Source: Reyranella massiliensis 521 (lineage in GTDB: Bacteria; Pseudomonadota; Alphaproteobacteria; Reyranellales; Reyranellaceae). From it: DNA of 64,000 nucleotides. Within the stretch, counting starts at the first letter, position 1, and every line of letters begins with the position of its first letter. The stretch spans positions 3,791,395-3,855,394 of the forward strand of contig NZ_HE997181.1 in NCBI RefSeq assembly GCF_000312425.1. The letters are read 5' to 3'. Shown here one piece after another: positions 41,951-49,861 of this stretch. Below the pieces are notes generated by a model. That model was given only the letters and a program-made list of their open reading frames with translations, was not told where the DNA came from and made no database searches. Made by a program: the position numbers and the translations under genes.

Positions 41951-44197
41951 TCAGAACTGAAAGGTGGTCGAGGCGAGGAAGGTGCGTGGCGCTCCGCGAG
42001 ATATGCCTGCCGCCTGGCCAGATGCGGCCGAAGCCCAGTATTTTGTGTCGAGAAGATTCTCGACGGCGAAGCGAAGAGTGATCGGCTTGCCTTCGGAGCG
42101 CTCGAAGACGTAACGCGCACCAACATCGAAACGGGTCCAGCTATCGATCGACTGCGTGTTGGCGGCGTCAACGAACTGTGTACCCGTGTTGATCATGCGA
42201 GCTGACACAGTAAGGCCTTCGATGAACGGGGTATCCCACTCAGCCCCAAGATTGATCTGGTAATCCGGTGCGCCAATCGCCTTGTTGCCATTGAACTTCC
42301 CACCGGCGGTGCGGGTGAGTCGGCCATCGAGCAGCATCAGGCCACCGAGGATACGGAAGCCGTCGAATGGCTCGCCAGCGACGTTGAATTCAAATCCGCG
42401 ATTCCGCTGTTCGCCGTCCTGGGAATAAATGTTGGTGAAGGGGTCGGTAATGCCTGTGGGTTGTTCGATTTGAAACACGCCGACGCTTGTTGTCCAAGCG
42501 CCCCAATCTACCTTCACACCGCCCTCAAGCTGGCGGGAGACGATCGGCGCAAATGTCTCGCCATAGTTCTTGGCTGTTGCCGGCGCGGACGTTCCCTGCT
42601 GCAAAGCCTCAACATAGTTCCCATACAAGCTAATATTGTCGGTGAGCTTGAACACAGCGCCGGCTGCCGGCGAGAACTTTGTCCTGTCGTAGGAGGACGT
42701 CTCAAGCCCTGTCGTCGCGGCGAAGTTGGTGCTGACCACATTCTGCAATCGCCCACCCAACGTCACCAACAGCCGATCGTCGAACATTTCGAGCGTGTCT
42801 GCAAATACCAGGCTGGTGAAGCGATGCTCAGCGGTGCGATGGATGTCGTCAAGATCAATGATGGATGACGAGTCCGGCCGCGGAATGATGACCGGATTGA
42901 AGATATTGGACGGAAACGTTCCAAGTCCCGTTCTGGTCGCCTTAAGATCCTGATTCCAGCGGGCGATCGCGACAGTTACATTGTGTTCGATTGGTCCGGT
43001 CTCAAACCGCCCGCGAACTCCGGCCTGCCCGGAGTAATGCACTCCGGCTGAAGGAAACGAAGCGATTGAGCCGATGAAGTTGCCATTGGCCTGCAACCTC
43101 GTCGGCTGCACGAAGATGCCGGTCGTCTCAGTCGAACTGATGCCGAAGGCGCTGAACACGGTCCAGTTATCGGAAAGATCGTATTCGGCTCTGACGACGC
43201 CATAGGCGTCTTTTGTCTTCACCCACGCCCATGGTTGCGAAAGGCTGGCGGTAGAGGAAGGCACCGGAACGCGCGTTACGCCAGGCGCAACCGTGACGGC
43301 CCAATCAGGCGCATCGAAGCGTTCGTTCACATAGCCGAAATCTCCGTAGAATCGAAATCGATCGCCTTGGTAATCAAGACTTAGGGACCCGGCACCGAGA
43401 CGGTCTGATTGATCATCGATAGCGAGGTCGCCCCCGCGCATAATGCCGTTGAAGCGGACACCGAACTCGTTGCGCGAACCGAAACGGCGACCAAAATCAA
43501 GGTGCGTCCCCATATTACCGTCCGACACATAGCTCGTCGTAACGGAGGTCACCGGATTATCGGTTGCGCGCTTTGGAATGATGTTGATGGCGCCTCCGAC
43601 ACTTCCACCAAGTGCAATGCCGTTGAGAAAGGTGTCTGGACCCTTGAGTATTTCGATACGTTCAGCGAGCTCCGCTGGAAAACGCTGCTTCGGCGCAATG
43701 CCGTAAAGACCGTCAAACCCCATGTTGTAAGAAAAGAGATTGAAGCCCCTGATCGAATAGACATCCCGGTAGCTGGAACGCGGAAAGATGGCGCGAACGG
43801 ATGGATCGCTCGCGGCGACATCGGCGATGCTACGTGCTTGCGTATCCGCGATAAGTTTGGCCGTGTAGCTCGTCACATTGAACGGCGAGCTCATGGTGTC
43901 GCGATTGCCGAGTATACCGAGCTGACTGCCAGTTGCGACCTGTCCGCCGGATGCGGCTGGCAAAAGTCGCGTCGCGTCGCGCGGGTCAGGCACCCCGGAA
44001 GAAGAACCTGTAACGACAATCGGATCCAGGACGGTAATGGTTTCGCCACTCTCCTGGGCAACGGCAGGATTCGGCGTTGTGAGCAAAAGCGAGCCGGGCA
44101 ACGCGACTGCAAGCATGTTGCGTCGCGCCCGACGCGCGAACGCGGTCGGTCGATATAGCACAATGAACTCCACAGGTGATCGCCCCCACACGTGCAT
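41951..44197 (-). CDS. TonB-dependent siderophore-type outer-membrane receptor
   Basis: This protein has about 748 residues from the chosen ATG; a GTG at 44173 is an alternative start. A signal (MLAVALPGSLLLTTPNPAVA) is followed by a TonB-box-like TITVLDPIVVTG. The plug domain shows VYSIRGFNLFSYNMGFDG and IEILKGPDTFLNG, then GGSVGGAINIIPKRA. The barrel ends in a terminal phenylalanine (STTFQF). The plug matches ferric-siderophore receptors. It sits 20 bases upstream of an isonitrile-hydratase-like gene and just downstream of a DUF2946 gene, so a metal or metallophore is the likely cargo. The ligand is unknown. Confidence 0.92.
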   Translation of the reverse strand: MHVWGRSPVEFIVLYRPTAFARRARRNMLAVALPGSLLLTTPNPAVAQESGETITVLDPIVVTGSSSGVPDPRDATRLLPAASGGQVATGSQLGILGNRDTMSSPFNVTSYTAKLIADTQARSIADVAASDPSVRAIFPRSSYRDVYSIRGFNLFSYNMGFDGLYGIAPKQRFPAELAERIEILKGPDTFLNGIALGGSVGGAINIIPKRATDNPVTSVTTSYVSDGNMGTHLDFGRRFGSRNEFGVRFNGIMRGGDLAIDDQSDRLGAGSLSLDYQGDRFRFYGDFGYVNERFDAPDWAVTVAPGVTRVPVPSSTASLSQPWAWVKTKDAYGVVRAEYDLSDNWTVFSAFGISSTETTGIFVQPTRLQANGNFIGSIASFPSAGVHYSGQAGVRGRFETGPIEHNVTVAIARWNQDLKATRTGLGTFPSNIFNPVIIPRPDSSSIIDLDDIHRTAEHRFTSLVFADTLEMFDDRLLVTLGGRLQNVVSTNFAATTGLETSSYDRTKFSPAAGAVFKLTDNISLYGNYVEALQQGTSAPATAKNYGETFAPIVSRQLEGGVKVDWGAWTTSVGVFQIEQPTGITDPFTNIYSQDGEQRNRGFEFNVAGEPFDGFRILGGLMLLDGRLTRTAGGKFNGNKAIGAPDYQINLGAEWDTPFIEGLTVSARMINTGTQFVDAANTQSIDSWTRFDVGARYVFERSEGKPITLRFAVENLLDTKYWASAASGQAAGISRGAPRTFLASTTFQF

Positions 44198-44262
44198 TTC
44201 GGCAGAGCGAAGGAATTGACGACGAACGAATTCACTCTGGCCGGTGCCCGGCCATTGAGAAG

Positions 44263-44643
44263 TCAAACGGTCTGAGGTGGAGCTCGAGGATTGCCTGATG
44301 AGCCTTCTCGGCCCGGCCCTGGATGTACCGAGCGAATGACAATAATGGGCTCGGACAGCGATATCCGTTGCTGGATGAGATTACTGGTGTCTGAGGCGAG
44401 CACGGCCACGTGGCCGGTCATCGTGCATCCGACAAGGCAGCAGTCGGGGACATGCTTGCGTTCTGAAGGGTTGCCCTTGCCGGGAAGCGACGGCTGTTCG
44501 ACCGAGGAACAGATGACATTGCCGAAGGCATCAAGCTTCGGCTGACTGATAGAGCCAAAACCAGCGAAACTGAAAAGCGTTTGAAGGACAAGCGCGTAGG
44601 CTGCGATCATCGCAACCCATGAACGCTGCCACCATCTTCTCAT
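44263..44643 (-). CDS. DUF2946 family protein
   Basis: This 126-residue protein has a signal or membrane anchor (VAMIAAYALVLQTLFSFAGF) and the DUF2946 cysteine pair in HVPDCCLVGCTM, a metal-binding-like site. DUF2946 genes are frequently next to TonB receptor genes, as here, where the receptor is directly downstream. A role in delivering or sensing a metal such as copper is plausible but unproven. Confidence 0.75.
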   Translation of the reverse strand: MRRWWQRSWVAMIAAYALVLQTLFSFAGFGSISQPKLDAFGNVICSSVEQPSLPGKGNPSERKHVPDCCLVGCTMTGHVAVLASDTSNLIQQRISLSEPIIVIRSVHPGPGREGSSGNPRAPPQTV

Positions 44644-44670
44644 TGGGACTGCTCCCTCGCGTCGCAGCCA

Positions 44671-44841
44671 TCAAAGGTGACGGGGGAACTTGAGACCCCA
44701 CATGGTGAGCCCGAGGACGGCCGGTTTTGTTCCCATGCCGAGGGGCAGGATTTCGGACGTGACAGGCACTTTGATCTGATCGAGATGCAAAAAGCACATG
44801 CAGCACGTCTTATGGTCGCGTGTCCCTGTTCGTAGTGGCCT
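44671..44841 (-). pseudogene. Cysteine-rich C-terminal fragment, possible DUF2946-like relic
   Basis: In this frame a stop is followed by DHKTCCMCFLHLDQIKVPV and ends with LGLTMWGLKFPRHL before a TGA, 28 bases upstream of the DUF2946 gene. It has no convincing start codon. The CCxC plus His pattern recalls the metal-site end of DUF2946-type proteins. The remainder of 44644-45166 shows no other gene I can support. Confidence 0.35.
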
Positions 44842-45166
44842 TCAGAGCTGAGAACGAACTGGTTCGGAGCCGAAGTCGACAGACAACCGCACATCATGGA
44901 ACTTTCAAAAGTACAAATTTTTTCACGAAATCGAAGTTGATACGCCCATCCACCGTAGCTCCGCCGACGGATCAGAATCGCAGACTTGGCCCAGGTCTCT
45001 CCAGGACGGCCGGAGCTCCGATACTCCGAGATACGTCGGGTGGCACCCATCCTGCACGAGATGCGCCGCCGATGGTTGCATTGCAAGGAACTGTTCTCCA
45101 CCTGCCGACCTGTTGTGACGACGCCGGCTTGTCAGTTTGGACATGCGCCCCACCTGAAAGAATTTA

Positions 45167-45202
45167 TTGACATATCAGCCAACGTGTCATAAAAAAATGA
45201 CA
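45167..45202 (+). promoter_or_regulatory. Promoter with repeated TGACA/TGTCA half-sites upstream of arsR-like gene
   Basis: A -35 TTGACA (45167-45172) and a -10-like TAAAAA (45190-45195) are 17 bp apart. TGACA at 45168, TGTCA at 45185 and TGACA at 45198 form overlapping inverted repeats over both elements. ArsR-type repressors bind such AT-rich inverted repeats at their own promoters, so this is probably the autoregulatory site. Confidence 0.5.
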
Positions 45203-45208
45203 TGTGCA

Positions 45209-45577
45209 ATGAATTTTTATGCTGCATCGGCGGTGGGGATGAATGGAGATCGGATGCTGGAGACGTTGGCCGCTCTTGCGAATCCACATCGGCTGCGGAT
45301 CCTCGAGGCACTCCATACAGACGGGCGGATTTATGTCAGTCAGCTTGCTCGAAAGCTGGGCATCAGCCGTCCTTTGCTGCATCTCCACCTCAAGAAGCTG
45401 GAGGATGCAGGGCTCGTAACGAGCAGGATGGAATTGTCGCAGGACGGGAAATCGCTGAATTTCTATGAGGTCGCACCGTTCAACGTCGTCCTGAATCCTA
45501 GTTCTGTTGCTGACGCCGCTCGTTCGTTAGCCATTTCCATAAAATCCGGAGCCTCTGAAAGGGACGAACATGAATGA
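45209..45577 (+). CDS. ArsR family winged-helix regulator
   Basis: The protein has about 122 residues. The winged helix reads ETLAALANPHRLRILEALHT, then GISRPLLHLHLKKLEDAGLV. A start at 45254, with GGAG five bases upstream, is also reasonable and would leave only the DNA-binding core and tail. No ArsR metal-site CVC motif is seen, so the signal is not a classic As/Cd site. It opens the rightward operon of small membrane proteins and overlaps the next gene by eight bases. Confidence 0.82.
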   Translation: MNFYAASAVGMNGDRMLETLAALANPHRLRILEALHTDGRIYVSQLARKLGISRPLLHLHLKKLEDAGLVTSRMELSQDGKSLNFYEVAPFNVVLNPSSVADAARSLAISIKSGASERDEHE

Positions 45578-45833
45578 TCATGCCTCTACGTTTCTACTTG
45601 TTACCATTCTCGCGCTGATGGTGGTTTTGCTAATATTCGGAATGAAATACTTCTCTGCAGCGCGATCTGCGCGGCTTCGTATCATGAGCGAAGACGCTTA
45701 TCGCGATCTCGCCGCACGCTCCATCAAAGCACAAGAAGAATGTGCCAGTGCAATGCCGGCCATGAAGGAGGCGATCGCCGAGATAGAAAGCCGTCTCGTA
45801 AATATCGAAAAGGTACTCAAGGAGGTCGAGTGA
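45570..45833 (+). CDS. Small single-span membrane protein with coiled-coil tail
   Basis: The 87-residue protein has an N-terminal membrane span (FLLVTILALMVVLLIFGMKY) and a helical, heptad-like C-terminus (MKEAIAEIESRLVNIEKVLK). I recognise no family. It overlaps the ArsR-like gene upstream and the DUF3817 gene downstream (TGATG), so it is translationally coupled to both and probably forms part of the same membrane assembly. Confidence 0.65.
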   Translation: MNDHASTFLLVTILALMVVLLIFGMKYFSAARSARLRIMSEDAYRDLAARSIKAQEECASAMPAMKEAIAEIESRLVNIEKVLKEVE

Positions 45834-46165
45834 TGCAGTCGTCCGAGACCGCCGAAGAAATCTGGCAATTACGAAAAATGCGGGCAGCTTCGCTTCTGGA
45901 AGGCTCTACTCTGATCATTCTGGTTGGAATCGCTGTTCCGCTGAAGCACTTCGCCGGATTGGCCGTCGCCACCTCGATCATGGGGCCCATTCACGGAATA
46001 GCCTTCGTCTTTTACTTTTGGATGCTCATCCAGATCGTGTCCGGCGGAGGATGGGCTCGGGGCGAAGTGACCCGCATGATTGTAGCTGCTCTCGTTCCGT
46101 TCGGGGCATTCGTAAATGAACGAGCGTTGGCGCGTCGCCAAGCTTTATTGATCGAAGCGGTTTGA
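45833..46165 (+). CDS. DUF3817 family membrane protein
   Basis: This 110-residue protein has three predicted membrane spans and the DUF3817 pattern RAASLLEGSTLIILVGIAVP, MGPIHGIAFVFYFWML, then RMIVAALVPFGAFVNER. The function of the family is unknown; members often sit by metal or stress regulators. The ATG overlaps the stop of the preceding small membrane protein. A similar domain appears as the second half of the protein at 47665. Confidence 0.82.
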   Translation: MQSSETAEEIWQLRKMRAASLLEGSTLIILVGIAVPLKHFAGLAVATSIMGPIHGIAFVFYFWMLIQIVSGGGWARGEVTRMIVAALVPFGAFVNERALARRQALLIEAV

Positions 46166-46175
46166 CGAGGCTGCC

Positions 46176-46607
46176 ATGGTCTACCTTTGGCTCAAAGCCT
46201 TTCACGTTGGGGCGGCAATCACCTGGATCGGAGGAATGCTCGCTGCCGCGGTCGTGATAGCGGCAGCCACTCGCAACGGCCCGCAGAGACAAAGCGATGG
46301 CCCCTCGGCGTTCATCACATCAATGCGTCGTTGGGATCAGAGGGTCACTTCCGTTGCGATGCTCCTGACTTGGGCGTTGGGGTTAGCGCTCGCTTTGTTG
46401 GGCGGCTGGTTCCCAGACGTGTGGTTGATTGTCAAACTTGGTGTCGTCCTTCTGCTCTCGGCTCTGCACGGATGGCTATCAGGTCGTCTCCGCCGACTGC
46501 ACCAGCAAAACTCGACCCGAATGCCTCCCAGCCTGCGGTGCATTCCCTTTGCGGTTATTCTTGCGGTCTCCGTCGTTGCAATTCTCGTGGTTACGAAGCC
46601 TGTCTGA
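46176..46607 (+). CDS. CopD/HemJ-like small membrane protein
   Basis: The 143-residue protein has four predicted spans. The N-terminus YLWLKAFHVGAAITWIGGM has the histidine and tryptophan pattern shared by CopD-type and HemJ-type heme-binding membrane proteins. A second histidine lies in LLSALHGWLSGRL. It is 10 bases downstream of the DUF3817 gene. Copper or heme handling is plausible by family; substrate assignment is not possible. Confidence 0.72.
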   Translation: MVYLWLKAFHVGAAITWIGGMLAAAVVIAAATRNGPQRQSDGPSAFITSMRRWDQRVTSVAMLLTWALGLALALLGGWFPDVWLIVKLGVVLLLSALHGWLSGRLRRLHQQNSTRMPPSLRCIPFAVILAVSVVAILVVTKPV

Positions 46608-46755
46608 AGACTTTCGGGGGGCAATCGGTTCTTCGTTTGCGTTCCGGTGTGCGCAAGCGGTTGAGCAATCGACATGCGAAGCATCGAGCGATGAGTCGCA
46701 AGGATCCCCGCGCTTCTAAAACTTCACAGCATCTAATTAAAAGGAGACCTTAATT

Positions 46756-47592
46756 GTGCTCACGCTAAAAAGAAGAACTGTCGGCATAATAGCAATTGGC
46801 GCTATGGCGGCGCCATTACTCGGCGCGACGGGGAGCAAAGCAGGAAACCATAGCTTGCAGGGCTCTAGGTACCGCATATCCCGCTCCACTGAACGGCCTA
46901 GACCAAAGATAGGCATGCTTATGTTCCCGGGATTGACGCTGCTGGATTTGGTTGGCCCACAGTCGGCACTGGCGGCCACCAGTGACATTTACCTTATCTG
47001 GAAAAACAAGAATCTGCTCGTGTCCGACAACGGCATGGTTCTGAAGCCTGACACGACGCCAGATGAATGTCCCAGAGATCTTGATGTTCTTTTCGTTCCT
47101 GGTGGCCCTGGACAAGTGGAAGTCATGCGGGATCCTGAGTTGCTGGCCTTTCTCGCAGACCGTGGCTCGCGGGCAAAATATGTTACTTCCGTGTGCACTG
47201 GAGCGCTTGTGCTCGGAGCTGCGGGACTCTTGCAAGGTTACAAGGCTGGAACGCACTGGGCTGCCCTTTCACTTCTGCAGTTTTTTGGCGCAACGCCCGT
47301 GGACGAGCGCGTGGTTGTTGACCGCAATCGCATGACAGGTGGAGGCGTCACAGCAGGCCTCGATTTTGGGCTCATGCTCTTGAAGGTGCTTCAGGGAGAG
47401 AGGGTCGCCAAGGTTCAAGAACTTGCCATGCAATACGATCCACAGCCCCCATTCAACGTTGGGGTTCCGGTGAAGGCCGGCCCGGACCTCACCGAGGAGG
47501 CTGTCGCGTGGATACAAGGCTACGGCATCGACATGGTGGGAACGGCTCGAGCTGCTGGAGCCGATATGCGCAGGTACACCTCATCTGATTAG
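46756..47592 (+). CDS. Exported DJ-1/PfpI family protein, second isonitrile hydratase-like copy
   Basis: The 278-residue paralogue of the protein at 41113 has a Tat-like signal (LKRRTVGIIAIGAMAAP). The InhA-like active-site residues are kept: aspartate in LLDLVGPQSAL, and cysteine with threonine in VTSVCTGALVLGAAGLLQG. The late segment QYDPQPPFNVGVP matches InhA. AAGGAGA precedes the start. Having two exported copies on both sides of a TonB receptor suggests a shared extracytoplasmic substrate. Confidence 0.85.
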   Translation: MLTLKRRTVGIIAIGAMAAPLLGATGSKAGNHSLQGSRYRISRSTERPRPKIGMLMFPGLTLLDLVGPQSALAATSDIYLIWKNKNLLVSDNGMVLKPDTTPDECPRDLDVLFVPGGPGQVEVMRDPELLAFLADRGSRAKYVTSVCTGALVLGAAGLLQGYKAGTHWAALSLLQFFGATPVDERVVVDRNRMTGGGVTAGLDFGLMLLKVLQGERVAKVQELAMQYDPQPPFNVGVPVKAGPDLTEEAVAWIQGYGIDMVGTARAAGADMRRYTSSD

Positions 47593-47664
47593 GCACGCCC
47601 AGGCTCATCCGAGCCTTATTGCGATGCAGTTCCCGACTTCGTCGGAAACCCTTTCTCTCCATCC

Positions 47665-48372
47665 ATGTCTATCTTGGAAATGGAATCACCCATGCCGCCG
47701 ATGACCCCAACATCTGCTACTCTATTGATGACCATCGCGCCTGTATTGGTCGCGCTGGTTGCAATTGCCGTATTATCCCTTCCGTCAGAGCCAACTCGCC
47801 AAAGGTTCAGCGCAATCTTCGTGGCAGGCGCAGGGGCTGCCTATCTCGGCTCGGGGTTTGGTCCACTTGAGCTGGTCTTTTGCGGTGTCGTGACATTGCT
47901 CGCGTATCGCGGATTGAGCGATTATCGGGCGATCGGCTTGGCTTGGGTGCTACATTCCTGCTGGGATGCTGCCCACGATCTGTGGGGGGAGCCCATTCTG
48001 CCCTTCGCTCCGACTTCGTCCTATGGCTGTTTTGTCAGCGACTTCTGGCTTGCTGCTTGGTATTTTGCCGGCGCACCAAGTCCGTGGCGGCGCGAGACCT
48101 GGCTGAAGAAATTGAGTGAGTTCACCGCCATTCTTCAGGGTTGCACGCTCGTTGCGCTTGTATGCATCGCGATTCCAGCACAGCTTCTGTTTAATCTCGA
48201 AGACGCGATCGCGGCGGCGTTAGTCAGTCATGTCGTTGCCGTTGCTGTCCACACATACACGGTGCGCAACAGGGCAACTCGGGATAATTGGATTCTCGGA
48301 GCTCTGGTGCCCTTCGCAATTTTCTTACGCGGCAGTGTACGCGACACGTCGTCACCGAATGGCCCTGATTGA
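47665..48372 (+). CDS. DUF6010 domain fused to a DUF3817-like domain
   Basis: This protein has up to 235 residues; starts at 47692 or 47701 are equally possible. Residues ~15-150 match DUF6010 (TRQRFSAIFVAGAGAAYLGS, then PFAPTSSYGCFVSD and AAWYFAGAP). After a short linker, residues ~155-225 repeat the DUF3817 pattern (EFTAILQGCTLVALVCIAIP, NWILGALVPFAIF) seen in the protein at 45833. All parts are membrane-spanning. The fusion hints that the two families work together. The function is unknown. Confidence 0.72.
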   Translation: MSILEMESPMPPMTPTSATLLMTIAPVLVALVAIAVLSLPSEPTRQRFSAIFVAGAGAAYLGSGFGPLELVFCGVVTLLAYRGLSDYRAIGLAWVLHSCWDAAHDLWGEPILPFAPTSSYGCFVSDFWLAAWYFAGAPSPWRRETWLKKLSEFTAILQGCTLVALVCIAIPAQLLFNLEDAIAAALVSHVVAVAVHTYTVRNRATRDNWILGALVPFAIFLRGSVRDTSSPNGPD

Positions 48373-48607
48373 TCGTGCGGTTTGTGGTCCATGCCAACAA
48401 TTTGATCATCTGCTTTATGGGGGGCAGCGTCGACGTGTGATGCAAGAGTAGGCGGATGCCTCCGTTTTACGGGACCGGCTGACACACGCACTAGTCGTCG
48501 GTCTGGTGGAGCCATGCGCCGCATTGGCGGCCCTCAAGAAAATCCAACCGATACTGAGGCTAGTCGAACGATGGAACTGAGGACCATGAGGGGGCGGTCG
48601 TCGAACC

Positions 48608-48691
48608 TATGCGCAGACCATGACCGAGCGCGGCTTCGTCACTCAAGCGTTCGATCCATCCTATACGGACGAGAGCAGTGGCGAGCCGCGC
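48608..48691 (+). pseudogene. Short fragment of an alpha/beta hydrolase gene
   Basis: One frame reads YAQTMTERGFVTQAFDPSY, then TDESSGEPRSS. This matches the AFDPSYTGESGGEPR segment of dienelactone-hydrolase-like proteins that follows the oxyanion loop. Neither start nor catalytic serine is present. It is a relic. The remainder of 48373-48713 shows no other gene I can support. Confidence 0.5.
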
Positions 48692-48713
48692 TCGTCTGCC
48701 CGCAGGTGTGATC

Positions 48714-49688
48714 ATGCCTGTGAAAATGATGATCCATGCTATAGAGCTTCGCCATATTCGCTATTTCGTGGCCGCGGCTGAGCATGGCAGTTTCCGTAAG
48801 GCTGGAGCTGCTATCGGTGTTCACCAATCCGCATTCGGCCGACGCATCCGCGATCTCGAACATCACCTCGGCGCCGCCTTGTTCCATCGGCATAATGGAG
48901 GCGTCAGCCTGACCTTCGCTGGTCAACGCTTCCTGCGGCGCGCCCGAAAGATACTAAGGAGCATCGGCGATGGCATGCTGGATGTCGCCGCCATCGGCCG
49001 CTCCGAGCACGGTCATGTCAGGATCGGCATCTACTCCTCGATCGCGTCCGGTTTTCTGGCGGAGCTGCTGCGGCGCTATGTCGATCAGTACCCCAACATT
49101 CAGATTGATCTGATCGATGACAATCCTGCCGAGCACGTTAGCCGAATCCGGCAGCTCAGGCTCGAGGCCGCCTTCGTGACCGGCGAGCGGGAGTGGCCGG
49201 ACTGTGAGCGAATGTCGCTCTGGTGGGAACGCGTGTTCGTCGTACTGCCCGAAGACCATCGCTTGGCTGGGCGCGACGAAGTTGAGTGGCGGCAGCTAGC
49301 GAGAGAGAAATTCATTGTCAACGAAGCTCCGCCAGGTCAGGAGGTTCACGACTACCTGGTACAACGCCTCGCAGCCTTCGGATATCATCCAGAGATACAG
49401 GTGCAGCATGTTGGTAGGGAAAATCTTCTGCCGCTTGTCGCGCTGAACCGGGGACTGACCGTCGTCAGCGAAGCGATGACGGCGGCCCGGTTCCCGGGAA
49501 TCTTGTACCGGCCAATCGCTGGCGAGGTTCTACCCTTTTGCGCGCTGTGGTCTGCCAGGAATGACAATCCAGCCCTGCTCCAGCTCATTGAGCTTGGCCG
49601 CTCGATGGCGAAGTCAAGCGTTCCACCGCCGCCTTCGTCGATTGAAGCGAGCGCCGAACTTTCGCAAAGCCGCGGTCAGTTGCAATGA
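48714..49688 (+). CDS. LysR family transcriptional regulator
   Basis: This protein has about 324 residues. The N-terminal helix-turn-helix is LRHIRYFVAAAEHGSFRKAG, then HQSAFGRRIRDLEHHLGAAL. The substrate-binding domain follows (VRIGIYSSIASGFLAELLRR, then FIVNEAPPGQEVHDYL). The last ~28 residues are proline/serine-rich and lie antisense to the 3' end of a DUF2274 gene, so the natural C-terminus may have been changed at the junction with the conjugation module. The target is unknown; the hydrolase fragment just upstream may be a lost target gene. Confidence 0.87.
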   Translation: MPVKMMIHAIELRHIRYFVAAAEHGSFRKAGAAIGVHQSAFGRRIRDLEHHLGAALFHRHNGGVSLTFAGQRFLRRARKILRSIGDGMLDVAAIGRSEHGHVRIGIYSSIASGFLAELLRRYVDQYPNIQIDLIDDNPAEHVSRIRQLRLEAAFVTGEREWPDCERMSLWWERVFVVLPEDHRLAGRDEVEWRQLAREKFIVNEAPPGQEVHDYLVQRLAAFGYHPEIQVQHVGRENLLPLVALNRGLTVVSEAMTAARFPGILYRPIAGEVLPFCALWSARNDNPALLQLIELGRSMAKSSVPPPPSSIEASAELSQSRGQLQ

Positions 49689-49860
49689 ACCGCTCCAGCA
49701 TCGGCACGATCAGCCTGGTGGGATCGGTGATGGGCTGGCCTGACTCGCGAGCGAGGGCATCGGCATAGGCTGCAAGGTCCCGGTGAAGCGACGCCGGTAG
49801 CTCCACGGTCGCCTTTACGGGCTTCTCGTCGACGATCGGACCGAGCTTCAGTTTCGCCAC
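49585..49860 (-). CDS. DUF2274 family protein of the trb operon
   Basis: The 91-residue protein carries the DUF2274 pattern (VAKLKLGPIVDEKPVKATVE, LPASLHRDLAAYADAL, LIVPMLERFIATDRGF). A GTG start is preferred because GGAGG lies five bases upstream, inside the end of trbI. DUF2274 genes typically follow trbI in this class of integrative elements. Its 3' end overlaps the LysR gene on the other strand and the C-terminal tail looks non-native. Confidence 0.8.
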   Translation of the reverse strand: MAKLKLGPIVDEKPVKATVELPASLHRDLAAYADALARESGQPITDPTRLIVPMLERFIATDRGFAKVRRSLQSTKAAVERLTSPSSGQAQ

Positions 49861-49861
49861 A

